The notes under the pieces: model-generated
Database searches by the model: none
Told to the model about the DNA's origin: nothing
Seen by the model: only the letters and a program-made list of their open reading frames with translations
Position numbers and translations under genes: made by a program
Part shown: positions 19,510-27,484 of the stretch, piece after piece
How positions within the stretch are numbered: position 1 is the stretch's first letter
Layout: the number at the start of each line of letters is the position of its first letter
DNA from: a bacterium 336/3
GTDB lineage: Bacteria > Bacteroidota > Bacteroidia > Cytophagales > Thermonemataceae
Reading direction: 5' to 3'
Length of the DNA stretch: 64,000 nucleotides
NCBI GenBank assembly: GCA_001281695.1
Contig: LJIE01000003.1
Coordinates: forward strand, 1 to 64,000

Positions 19510-21714
19510 TTATAAATCGTTAAGGTTTAGGTTGTAGTGGTCCAATATGCTTCTCAGCTTTTCGTATGTGTCAGTTTTGTTTATTGCCAGATTAGCAAAA
19601 TCCACCACTCGTTCAAGTTCCTTTTTTACTAATCCCTTTTCCATTTCAAAGGTGCTTTCATCTGAAACTTCTGGCACAACTACTAAATCGTGAATGGTTG
19701 CGTGAATTTTATCGTTGTGCAATCGCAAAACTCTTCCTCTTCTTTGGATAAACTGTCTTGGATTACCAGTACTTGCACAAAATATTGCCAGTTCGGAACG
19801 TGGCACATCCACACCTTCATCCAAACATTTCATTGAGGTTAATACGTGGATATTACTTTGTTCAAAGTTTTTTAGTATTTCCTCACGGTTGCTTGAACTT
19901 GCAGTAAACTGTTTCACCATCACAGAATCATCTGTTTGGCTAACTGCTCTTGTATATTTGTTAATCAACCTGTTTTCATCCTCTGTTTCAACGCTAAAAT
20001 CCGTTTTGTCAAATTTTGATTCTACACCCTCAGGTACATATACCAATGTATATTTTAGATTCTTTCGTTTATCGAACTCACTTTTTAGAATGACTTTAAA
20101 TACTTCTAATTTATTGGCTGCTTTGTGTATGATTTGTTTTCTTTCAAGGAGTTTTTTCTCAATTTCAGGAGTACTTCTAAAATTTCCTGTTTCTTTATCA
20201 AATAAGCCCATTCGCAACAGTTGAAGAGAAAGTTCTTTGTACTTTTCCATCTCTGTATTTGTTAGCTTTACAATGTGAGGGTAATAGGTATATTTACATA
20301 ACCAACCAATTTTTAATGCTTCTTCCATTGAATAAGAAACTATGTAAGGCGGCACATCATTGAAAAACTGCTGTATGGCTTGATTGCCTACTTCATCAAA
20401 CTTTCTATGTGGAGTTGCAGATAATCCAATTCGTTTTTCAAGATGTATGTTTGGTAACAGTCTTAAAAGACCTTGCGAACCTAAATTGTGCGTTTCATCT
20501 GCAATTAATATTGTGTCTTTAGGCAGTTGAGTAAAATAACTTTGAAATTTAGGTTTTGGCAAAGAAGCATAAGTAACAATGACAATATATGAAGTATCAA
20601 TCAGTATTGAAGCAGTATTGAAAAATGCAAGGTTTTTATTCCAGTTCTCTTTTGAACTGATTGTAATAATATTTTTAAAATTGAACTTGAAACATTCTTT
20701 TTTCCATTGTTCAACTAAAGCTGTTGTTGGAACCATTATTATCGCTCTATAAACTCCTGTTTTCTTGTATTCATTAAGCAGGCAGTTGAGGGAAGTAATA
20801 GTTTTACCTGTTCCTGTTGCCATTGCAAACATTCCTTTGTAATCATTGGCTGTCCAGCTGTTATAAGCTTTTACTTGGTATTCTCTTGGCCCTTCTGAAT
20901 AGGGGAATTTTGGAGTACGTCTAATAATCTCAATTTCGCTAAAAAGTTTACTAATTGTTTTCTTTAGTTTTGGATTAGAGAACATTAAGTTTTGCTTTGT
21001 TTTGAGCAATTGTTCTTCTTGAACTAATAATTCATTGATATCCTTTTTGCCAAATCTATCTTTTAGCACAACTTCAATTTCGTTTACTACAACATATTCC
21101 ACGTCCTCATCTTTTTCAGCAAAATAATCATCAATAATTTTGAGTTGTTTTTTTATTAATTTGTTTGACCTGCCATTTTCCCAACTAAGAAAAGCTTCTA
21201 GTTCTTCTAAGTTTTCAGACAATCCATAAAGTGTAAAATTACATGATGCTTTATAACCCACAGAATCTTGACCATCGCTGAAAACTCCAGATTTATAATG
21301 GGCTATGCCTTTTCCATTTTTTGGCTTAATCACTTTTATTTCTATTCGTTTTTCTGCAATTAAATAAGCTAAGCATTCAAAAAAATGGGTGTCATATTCA
21401 TCTAGGATTCTTCCAAGAGAAACCACATCTGTTAAATCAAAAACTTTCTTTACAGCTTCTTGATTTGCCTTTTCAATGGCTTCTTTATCTTTTGCAGATA
21501 ATAAATGGTTGATGACCATTCGCATTTTACCACCTTTACTGATGAAAGTGGCAAAGCCTACTGAAAGTAAATTTATAGCTGATGAACTGAAATAACCTAA
21601 TAACAAACTGAACTCATTGCTATTGGCTAAACCATCCAAATAAAATTGTAATGGTTCATTTTCTGAACCTGTTTTATAATCTCTATCAGGTGACCATTCA
21701 CAAGTTTTCAGCAT
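19510..21714 (-). CDS. PLD-like nuclease plus superfamily 2 helicase, probable restriction effector
   Basis: In this 734-residue protein, residues 1-200 form a phospholipase-D-like nuclease domain with a single HxK motif (His139-Tyr-Lys141) followed by SVGYKASCNFTLYG. Residues 275-700 are an SF2 helicase/translocase with Walker A MATGTGKT (298-305), DETH (406-409), SATPHR and QFIQRRGRVLR. Such PLD-helicase fusions act as DNA-translocating nucleases in restriction systems and have been reported next to dnd genes. In this operon it is the best candidate for cutting unmodified DNA. It lies 12 bp downstream of the cysteine desulfurase gene. Confidence 0.9.
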   Translation of the reverse strand: MLKTCEWSPDRDYKTGSENEPLQFYLDGLANSNEFSLLLGYFSSSAINLLSVGFATFISKGGKMRMVINHLLSAKDKEAIEKANQEAVKKVFDLTDVVSLGRILDEYDTHFFECLAYLIAEKRIEIKVIKPKNGKGIAHYKSGVFSDGQDSVGYKASCNFTLYGLSENLEELEAFLSWENGRSNKLIKKQLKIIDDYFAEKDEDVEYVVVNEIEVVLKDRFGKKDINELLVQEEQLLKTKQNLMFSNPKLKKTISKLFSEIEIIRRTPKFPYSEGPREYQVKAYNSWTANDYKGMFAMATGTGKTITSLNCLLNEYKKTGVYRAIIMVPTTALVEQWKKECFKFNFKNIITISSKENWNKNLAFFNTASILIDTSYIVIVTYASLPKPKFQSYFTQLPKDTILIADETHNLGSQGLLRLLPNIHLEKRIGLSATPHRKFDEVGNQAIQQFFNDVPPYIVSYSMEEALKIGWLCKYTYYPHIVKLTNTEMEKYKELSLQLLRMGLFDKETGNFRSTPEIEKKLLERKQIIHKAANKLEVFKVILKSEFDKRKNLKYTLVYVPEGVESKFDKTDFSVETEDENRLINKYTRAVSQTDDSVMVKQFTASSSNREEILKNFEQSNIHVLTSMKCLDEGVDVPRSELAIFCASTGNPRQFIQRRGRVLRLHNDKIHATIHDLVVVPEVSDESTFEMEKGLVKKELERVVDFANLAINKTDTYEKLRSILDHYNLNLNDL

Positions 21715-21726
21715 ATTGTGGTGTTC

Positions 21727-22863
21727 TTATTGCATTAATATTTTCAGTTTACTTATAACATATTCTATTTCGCTAAGGGTATTATATTTTCCCAAAGAGA
21801 ACCTTATGGAGGCAAAAGCATCTTCATTTGAAATCCCCATAGCTTTTAAAACATGTGAAGGCTCTTCAACAGCTGAGGTACAAGCTGAACCATTAGAAAC
21901 AGCTATATCTTTCATTCTACCTATTAGTACATTGGCATCTTGTCCTCTGAAACATATATTACATACATTATAAAGCCTGCTTCTAGAATCTCCATTTAGT
22001 GAAGTATTAGGCAACTTTAATAACTCTATTTCTAAAGTATTTCTTAATTCTCTAATTGTTTTCTCATTTTTTATCATCTCTTGGCTAGCAATCTCACAAG
22101 CCTTAGCCAAAGCCATTATTCCTGGCACATTCAGTGTACCACTTCTCAAACCTTGCTCATGCCCACCTCCATGGATTAGTGGGATAAGTTTTACTTTATT
22201 TCCTCTTTGTCTTACAAAAAGTGCTCCTATACCTTTTGGAGCATATATCTTATGACCACTAAAACACATCAAATCAACACCTAAATCATCCACATCAATT
22301 TCTATTTTACCAACTGCTTGGGTGGCATCTGTCATAAACAAAACACCCTTTTCTTGAGCTATTTTTGAAATTTCTTTGATTGGTTGGATAATACCTGTTT
22401 CGTTGTTAACATACATTACTGAAACAAGAATGGTATCAGTTCGAATAGTTTGTTTAAGCTCATTTAAATCCATTAAACCATTATTTTGAACTGATAAATA
22501 AGAAACTTCAAAACCTTTTCTTTCCAAGTCTTTGCAAGTATCTAAAACAGCTTTATGCTCCGTTGAAGCTGTGATAATATGTTTACCTTTTTCTGAATAG
22601 CTTTCAACAACTCCCTTAATAGCAAGATTAATAGCCTCTGTTGCCCCACTTGTAAAAATTAATTCATTAGATTCTGCATTGATGAAATTAGCTATTGCAT
22701 TACGTGCCTGTTTAACTCCTTCATTGATACTTTGACCGAAATAATGGGTGCTACTTGGATTAGCAAAGTTGCCCTGTAAATAAGGTAAAATTGCTTTGAA
22801 CACCCTTTGGTCAATTGGGGTGGTGGAATTGTAGTCGAGATATGTAATTTGTTTAATGTTCAT
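21727..22863 (-). CDS. Cysteine desulfurase (DndA/IscS/NifS type)
   Basis: The 378-residue PLP enzyme removes sulfur from L-cysteine to form a persulfide. Visible are the DYNSTTP start, SGATEAIN (PLP phosphate binding), His103, PLP-Lys205 in SGHKIYAPKG, and the active-site Cys328 in SNGSACTS. The short, class-I-like active-site loop fits IscS/NifS/DndA. Its place inside a restriction-like operon with a PAPS-reductase-family gene, and no iron-sulfur scaffold gene nearby, points to sulfur supply for DNA modification, as for DndA and SspA. It starts 2 bp after the nuclease gene. Confidence 0.95.
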   Translation of the reverse strand: MNIKQITYLDYNSTTPIDQRVFKAILPYLQGNFANPSSTHYFGQSINEGVKQARNAIANFINAESNELIFTSGATEAINLAIKGVVESYSEKGKHIITASTEHKAVLDTCKDLERKGFEVSYLSVQNNGLMDLNELKQTIRTDTILVSVMYVNNETGIIQPIKEISKIAQEKGVLFMTDATQAVGKIEIDVDDLGVDLMCFSGHKIYAPKGIGALFVRQRGNKVKLIPLIHGGGHEQGLRSGTLNVPGIMALAKACEIASQEMIKNEKTIRELRNTLEIELLKLPNTSLNGDSRSRLYNVCNICFRGQDANVLIGRMKDIAVSNGSACTSAVEEPSHVLKAMGISNEDAFASIRFSLGKYNTLSEIEYVISKLKILMQ

Positions 22864-22865
22864 CT

Positions 22866-24347
22866 TTAGTCTTGTTCTACAAACTTAATTTGATGTTTAG
22901 CCTTAACTACTAAAGGAAACAATGGTAATAAATCTTGATTTTTTGATAGTCGAATTTCAATATCGTCTCTATTCCACCACTCTGTCCAAATTCCTTTTGC
23001 TTGTAATTCTTCTAACTTTCTAGTTAAGTGAGTTGAGATTTGAGTACTTACAGCTAAGAAATACCCTTGTGCGTTATGCGATTCCACAGTATCCCTAATA
23101 TCTAAAACTTTATTCTTTCCTACAGATTTATTACTTGATTTGCATTGTCCAACAACTCTCATTTGTAAAGTTGGGGGATGAGCTTGAGATACAACCCCAT
23201 TTTCTCGAATTTTCCACTCAATCAATAAATCTCTTCCTCCATCTCCTTGATTCATTGGAGATGCCTTTCTCACTGAAACAACATTTGGTTCTCGTTCTAA
23301 TAATGCTTTAATTAAGCCCTCAAACTGCTCAGGACAAGTATCTTCAACCCACTCAAACAGAGCAATAGGAAAAATGAGTTCAGATTCTCGATTATGACGC
23401 GTTCTCAAAGATTCTCGCTCAATTTTAAACTTATGTATTCCACAAAATCTACCAAGTGCAATAATGTACGGTTTAGCAACGGCCATCATCATATTTTCTA
23501 AGGGTAGTATTCTAATACTCTTAGAATTAGATTTATGTCCTAAAATCTTGAATAACTTTTTAAGTTCAGCAATATCACTATTGGCCAAATAGTTCTTCAA
23601 TTCACCATGCAAAACAAATTTGCCTTTCATTCCATCTACTACCTCTCGTTTATTCTCTGATAGGTTTTGTAGGGCTTCCAAGTACATCGATAAGGTTTCT
23701 GATTTGATAATTGTTATTTCATTTTTCATATCATAGAAATAACTCCATTCAGGTCTTTTACGATTACCATAATTTAAATTAAGAGTATGTTTTAATAATT
23801 TATTTTCATCATGACTTAACTCTGATGGGAGTTCATACTCTCTATCGTTACGATCTATTCCAATTATTTTTAAACAATCTTGGCATGGACATCCAACAAA
23901 TTGCCAAAATAACTCTCGCCACATTGCTACACTTATAATAATTTTGGAAATGGTATCACTTAGTTTCTCCCAACTAGTAATACCCCAAAGCAATGGAGTT
24001 TGTTCAGGCATTATATATCTACCCCAAATTTCATCCTCTACTACAGGATGTGGTATATCAAAAAGTGAGCAAGAAATTTCAGTGTTAAATTCCCTAAGAA
24101 AACTTGCAAACATTAAACTCATTATGACATGAATGTCCGTTCTATCACCATGATAAACAATATCATATGTTCTTTCTAAAAAGTAAAAAGAGAACTTAGT
24201 AGGGCTTTTGACTTCTAAAAAAAGTGTTATACCTGATGCATGGTCTGTAAAAATTCTGAATCTTCCACTTGCTGATTCTTCAACATAAAGAGAGTGTTTC
24301 CTAGAAAAGGAAACTATATATTCTGTAAGTTTTTCAAGTTCAGACAT
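22866..24347 (-). CDS. Mrr-like PD-(D/E)XK restriction endonuclease
   Basis: In this 493-residue protein, the C-terminal domain (about residues 335-490) has the Mrr-type nuclease core: Glu343 in FEGLIKALLERE, Asp373 in GDGGRDLLIEW, and Gln401-Cys-Lys403 in VVGQCKSS, with EWWNRDDIEIRL near the end. The N-terminal 330 residues are not recognised; they include a CPCQDC cluster (about 153-158) that could bind zinc. Mrr-fold nucleases often cut DNA with unusual modification. Here it could act on modified or unmodified DNA, which the sequence does not settle. It is 21 bp from the kinase gene. Confidence 0.88.
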   Translation of the reverse strand: MSELEKLTEYIVSFSRKHSLYVEESASGRFRIFTDHASGITLFLEVKSPTKFSFYFLERTYDIVYHGDRTDIHVIMSLMFASFLREFNTEISCSLFDIPHPVVEDEIWGRYIMPEQTPLLWGITSWEKLSDTISKIIISVAMWRELFWQFVGCPCQDCLKIIGIDRNDREYELPSELSHDENKLLKHTLNLNYGNRKRPEWSYFYDMKNEITIIKSETLSMYLEALQNLSENKREVVDGMKGKFVLHGELKNYLANSDIAELKKLFKILGHKSNSKSIRILPLENMMMAVAKPYIIALGRFCGIHKFKIERESLRTRHNRESELIFPIALFEWVEDTCPEQFEGLIKALLEREPNVVSVRKASPMNQGDGGRDLLIEWKIRENGVVSQAHPPTLQMRVVGQCKSSNKSVGKNKVLDIRDTVESHNAQGYFLAVSTQISTHLTRKLEELQAKGIWTEWWNRDDIEIRLSKNQDLLPLFPLVVKAKHQIKFVEQD

Positions 24348-24368
24348 TTGTTTAAATAAAATTTGAAG

Positions 24369-25274
24369 CTACACACCATATTTAATTTTAACAGGCTCCA
24401 ATAGAGTTTCAATATCTCTAATTTTTAATCTTCTTGTTTTTTTGTGTTGCAACATTAAAAAAATCATTTTAAATATCTCATTATCACCAATTATATAATC
24501 ATCTATCTCTATTTGCCCAACTGGCAGATTCCCTTGAAACACATACCAAAATAACTTTCCTAACTGAAAAATATCAGAATCTCCATCTATTTCACAATCG
24601 TAACTATATATTATGCCCTTTTGGTTTGTAAGCATTTTGTTTGTCGCCTCTGGAGATAGCCATCCAATTGGACCAATTTTTTCATTGGTCTTATCAGCAT
24701 TATAATCTTTTTCTCTAAATTTAACCAATCCCAAATCTCCTATTTTAAATTCTCCATTTACTATTAAAATATTATCATGCTTTATATCTCTATGATATAT
24801 GCCTATACTATGCAGTTGTTTAATTCCATTTAAAATATTTACACAAAAGGCTAATTTCTGATTTACTGTAAAATCAAATTTGTTATTTACAAGATAAGAA
24901 GCTAAATCATCATTGGCTTTTTCCATTATAAAATAATAAAACTCATCATTATCAATTTCTACTATTCCACTTTTAAAAAATTGAATAACATTTCTAAGTT
25001 TATGTTTTTTTGCTAACCTAAAAGCTTTAATTTCTCTTTCAAACCTATTAGTTTTACTATTTTTACCTTGTGAAAGAGGTGATTTACAGATTTTGATTAC
25101 TCTATCTTCTGTATCTCCATTTGGGTCATTAAGTATGAATATATTAGAGCTTGCTCCTTTAGATGTTTGAAAATCTTCATTTAAGGATAATAACAAAAAA
25201 TCTTCCTCATCTATTTGAACATAGTTACTGTACTTATTTTGACTCAACAATATGTTACCATTTTCAAATTTCAT
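24369..25274 (-). CDS. Eukaryotic-type Ser/Thr protein kinase
   Basis: The 301-residue kinase has all catalytic residues: a glycine-poor loop SKGASSNIF (39-46), Lys61 in RVIKICK, Glu81, HRDIKHDN (161-168, with Asp163 and Asn168) and Asp180 in GDLG, where DFG is usual. There is no transmembrane segment, so it is cytosolic. Its start overlaps the DUF262 gene stop by 4 bp. Kinases occur in some phage-defence systems (for example PglW of BREX type 2), but one is unusual in a dnd-like operon. Phosphorylation of a neighbouring island protein upon infection is an inference. Confidence 0.92.
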   Translation of the reverse strand: MKFENGNILLSQNKYSNYVQIDEEDFLLLSLNEDFQTSKGASSNIFILNDPNGDTEDRVIKICKSPLSQGKNSKTNRFEREIKAFRLAKKHKLRNVIQFFKSGIVEIDNDEFYYFIMEKANDDLASYLVNNKFDFTVNQKLAFCVNILNGIKQLHSIGIYHRDIKHDNILIVNGEFKIGDLGLVKFREKDYNADKTNEKIGPIGWLSPEATNKMLTNQKGIIYSYDCEIDGDSDIFQLGKLFWYVFQGNLPVGQIEIDDYIIGDNEIFKMIFLMLQHKKTRRLKIRDIETLLEPVKIKYGV

Positions 25275-26377
25275 TTCAAGAATTCAATATTTTTTTGATT
25301 AGAAATATCCTTAATATTCAATGTAAAGAAAGTATTTATACTCATTAATTTCTTGTTTTTGAATCTATAAAATGCCATAACTTGTTCTTGAACATTATTC
25401 GGCTTATTCTCTGGATTTGTAAGGAGTGTTTGAAAAAATGATAGTCTATATTCACGTGCTCCCTTTGAATTAGATTGTGTTACACAATTCCTTGCATATT
25501 CTCTCAATGGTTCACAGTTCTCTTGAGTTGGTTTTATATCATAACCAATTAAAACTAATATTCTATAAAAATGTATTAATTCTAATTCGTCATATGGAGA
25601 ATAATTCAAAATGAAATCAAAAAGCGTATAAAAATCGTTACGCTGTTTATATCGTGTCTTATTAATAGGATAAATTGTGTTTAATACATTAATCTTATCA
25701 ATAACATCATTAAATTTATGTTTAAGCTCTATGTATAAATCATTGGTTATATCATTTTTAAAATATTCATCTAAATGTCCTTTTTTATCAACATGGCCAT
25801 CTTTTATTAGAACAAGCAATTCAGAAATAAACTCCTTATCATTCATTCTTTTTAAGGTAGCATCTGTAAATAATTTTAATCTTGCGAATTTTTTAGATTC
25901 AGCAATTTCATTTACAAGTGTTAAAAGTTTTGTAGAATAAAAGTCAGCTTTTCTAACTTCAGGTTTATTTAAGTGTATTCCTGTTTTATTTACTAAAGCA
26001 TAAAATTTCTCTATGGACTCGCCTTCTGTATCATGAATAATAGTTAATGGAAATGAAAAATTTAAAAACTTTGGATGAGTTCTTTCAGAGTAATGCTTCT
26101 CTTGAAAGTCCTTAAAACCTTGATTGATAAAACTGATTATTGTTCTTGAGCGTTGTTGTCCATCAACCATCTCATATTTTTCCTGTCCTTTTTCAAGAAT
26201 AAAAAAATTAGGTATTGGTATTTCTCTATTTATAGAATCTATAAGCGTTTGTTGATCTTCTCTTGACCAAATAAAATTTCTTTGATATGGAGGACTCAAA
26301 TCTAATTTTCCATTCTTAAAAACACTATAAAGGTTTTCTATTGTCCATTTAGTTATTGTAAATTTCATTTTTAACAT
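25271..26377 (-). CDS. DUF262 protein with DGQQR motif (SspE/GmrSD N-domain-like)
   Basis: The 368-residue protein shows the DUF262 core: PPYQRNFIWSREDQQTLIDS (residues 29-48), IPIPNFFIL and DGQQR at 72-76. In SspE this domain senses phosphorothioate DNA and hydrolyses nucleotides through DGQQR; in GmrSD it works with an HNH domain. Here the C-terminal DUF1524/HNH nuclease domain is absent: the rest is helical with no H-N-H pattern. It may be a stand-alone sensor or regulator and could occupy the place of DndB, whose motif is DGQHR. Alternative start Met4. It lies 3 bp after the DndC-like gene. Confidence 0.9.
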   Translation of the reverse strand: MLKMKFTITKWTIENLYSVFKNGKLDLSPPYQRNFIWSREDQQTLIDSINREIPIPNFFILEKGQEKYEMVDGQQRSRTIISFINQGFKDFQEKHYSERTHPKFLNFSFPLTIIHDTEGESIEKFYALVNKTGIHLNKPEVRKADFYSTKLLTLVNEIAESKKFARLKLFTDATLKRMNDKEFISELLVLIKDGHVDKKGHLDEYFKNDITNDLYIELKHKFNDVIDKINVLNTIYPINKTRYKQRNDFYTLFDFILNYSPYDELELIHFYRILVLIGYDIKPTQENCEPLREYARNCVTQSNSKGAREYRLSFFQTLLTNPENKPNNVQEQVMAFYRFKNKKLMSINTFFTLNIKDISNQKNIEFLK

Positions 26378-26380
26378 TTT

Positions 26381-27484
26381 TTAAATAAAACAAGCTGCAC
26401 ATCCTTCAGTGTCATCATCATCCAATATATCCACTAGAAGGTTTGATTTTACTTTTGATTTTTTCTCCATTCTTTTTACATATTCCTCTTTAATTGCAGC
26501 CATTCTTTTCGGCTGAATTAGTTCTTCTAAGCTTTCATGTTGTCCCCATGTATAACCATCTTTCTCATATTCCATTGCTTTTTTGTAGAGTTCAGGGTGC
26601 TGTTCATACAACCAAATCCATTCGATTTTTTGTTGAAAGAAGCAAAAAAAGCAACCTGAACGACTTCTTGCATATTGCCCTTTTTTACCATTGATTTCAA
26701 AATCAATTTTTTTGTAATAGGCAGGAACACCAACCCCACTTTCTTCTAAGATTCTAAAAATGTCCTCTCGTACCAAAATTTCCTCATCTTCGAGCAATGG
26801 AAATATATTTTCAGTTGCTAAAGGATAGTCTGTAGTCTTCAAAAAATCAAAAACTAAGTAATTAAATGCTTTTACATTCGAATCAAGCAAAATATTCAGC
26901 TTTTGATTATGGGTAAAACTTACATCTACCTTTCGTGAAATAGTCTGAAATGCTTTTTCTTGACTTTTGCCAAAATCAATATTTTTTGATATTTCTAAAA
27001 GTTGTTCTATATTTTGGTTAGAAAGTAATTTATTCACTACATCTTGGCTCCAGATGTTTTTACGAAAAGGAAAAATAGATTGAATATTTTTCTTCGTTGA
27101 AATATACCCTTCACGTTCTTCATCCCCTCTAATCCCAACATAGGAAACTACTGGATCATCACCTACATATTTTTCAAACGGTTCTAGTTTTAATTTTTTG
27201 GTACACCAACGAGCATTTGATGAAGGTAGGAAACCTCCATACATTTTTAGAAAATGGTCAAAAGGATCTTCCGAACTATTTTCTGCATTTTGAAGTAGCT
27301 TAATTTTAATTCCAAGATAAATTTCAAGGTTTTTTATCAGTTGATAGGTTTCGTCTAATTCTTTACCTGTGTCACAACTATAAAACTCTAAATCTATGGA
27401 AGGGTATTTTGTTTTGACATAAATAGCCAAAGTAGCACTATCTTTACCTCCTGATATACCTAATACATGTCTTACTTTGTTCAT
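26381..27484 (-). CDS. DndC-like PAPS-reductase-family sulfurtransferase
   Basis: The 367-residue protein opens with the PP-loop ISGGKDSATL (SGGKDS at residues 11-16) that adenylates or binds ATP. It also has Cys94 in NARWCTKKLKLEP and CFFC at Cys278/Cys281 in RSGCFFCFFQQKIEW, with an extra CAAC at Cys362/Cys365. The Cys94 plus CxxC set fits an iron-sulfur site as in DndC and BrxP-type PAPS reductase homologues. It is not a sulfate-assimilation reductase by context: no cys genes are near. The likely role is to activate the DNA backbone for sulfur insertion. It overlaps the ATPase gene by 4 bp. Confidence 0.9.
   Translation of the reverse strand: MNKVRHVLGISGGKDSATLAIYVKTKYPSIDLEFYSCDTGKELDETYQLIKNLEIYLGIKIKLLQNAENSSEDPFDHFLKMYGGFLPSSNARWCTKKLKLEPFEKYVGDDPVVSYVGIRGDEEREGYISTKKNIQSIFPFRKNIWSQDVVNKLLSNQNIEQLLEISKNIDFGKSQEKAFQTISRKVDVSFTHNQKLNILLDSNVKAFNYLVFDFLKTTDYPLATENIFPLLEDEEILVREDIFRILEESGVGVPAYYKKIDFEINGKKGQYARSRSGCFFCFFQQKIEWIWLYEQHPELYKKAMEYEKDGYTWGQHESLEELIQPKRMAAIKEEYVKRMEKKSKVKSNLLVDILDDDDTEGCAACFI

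Noticed and set aside
26381-27484. Sulfate-assimilation PAPS reductase (CysH)
   Set aside because: No other sulfate-assimilation genes are nearby; the operon context and the Cys94/CxxC pattern favour a DndC-like role.
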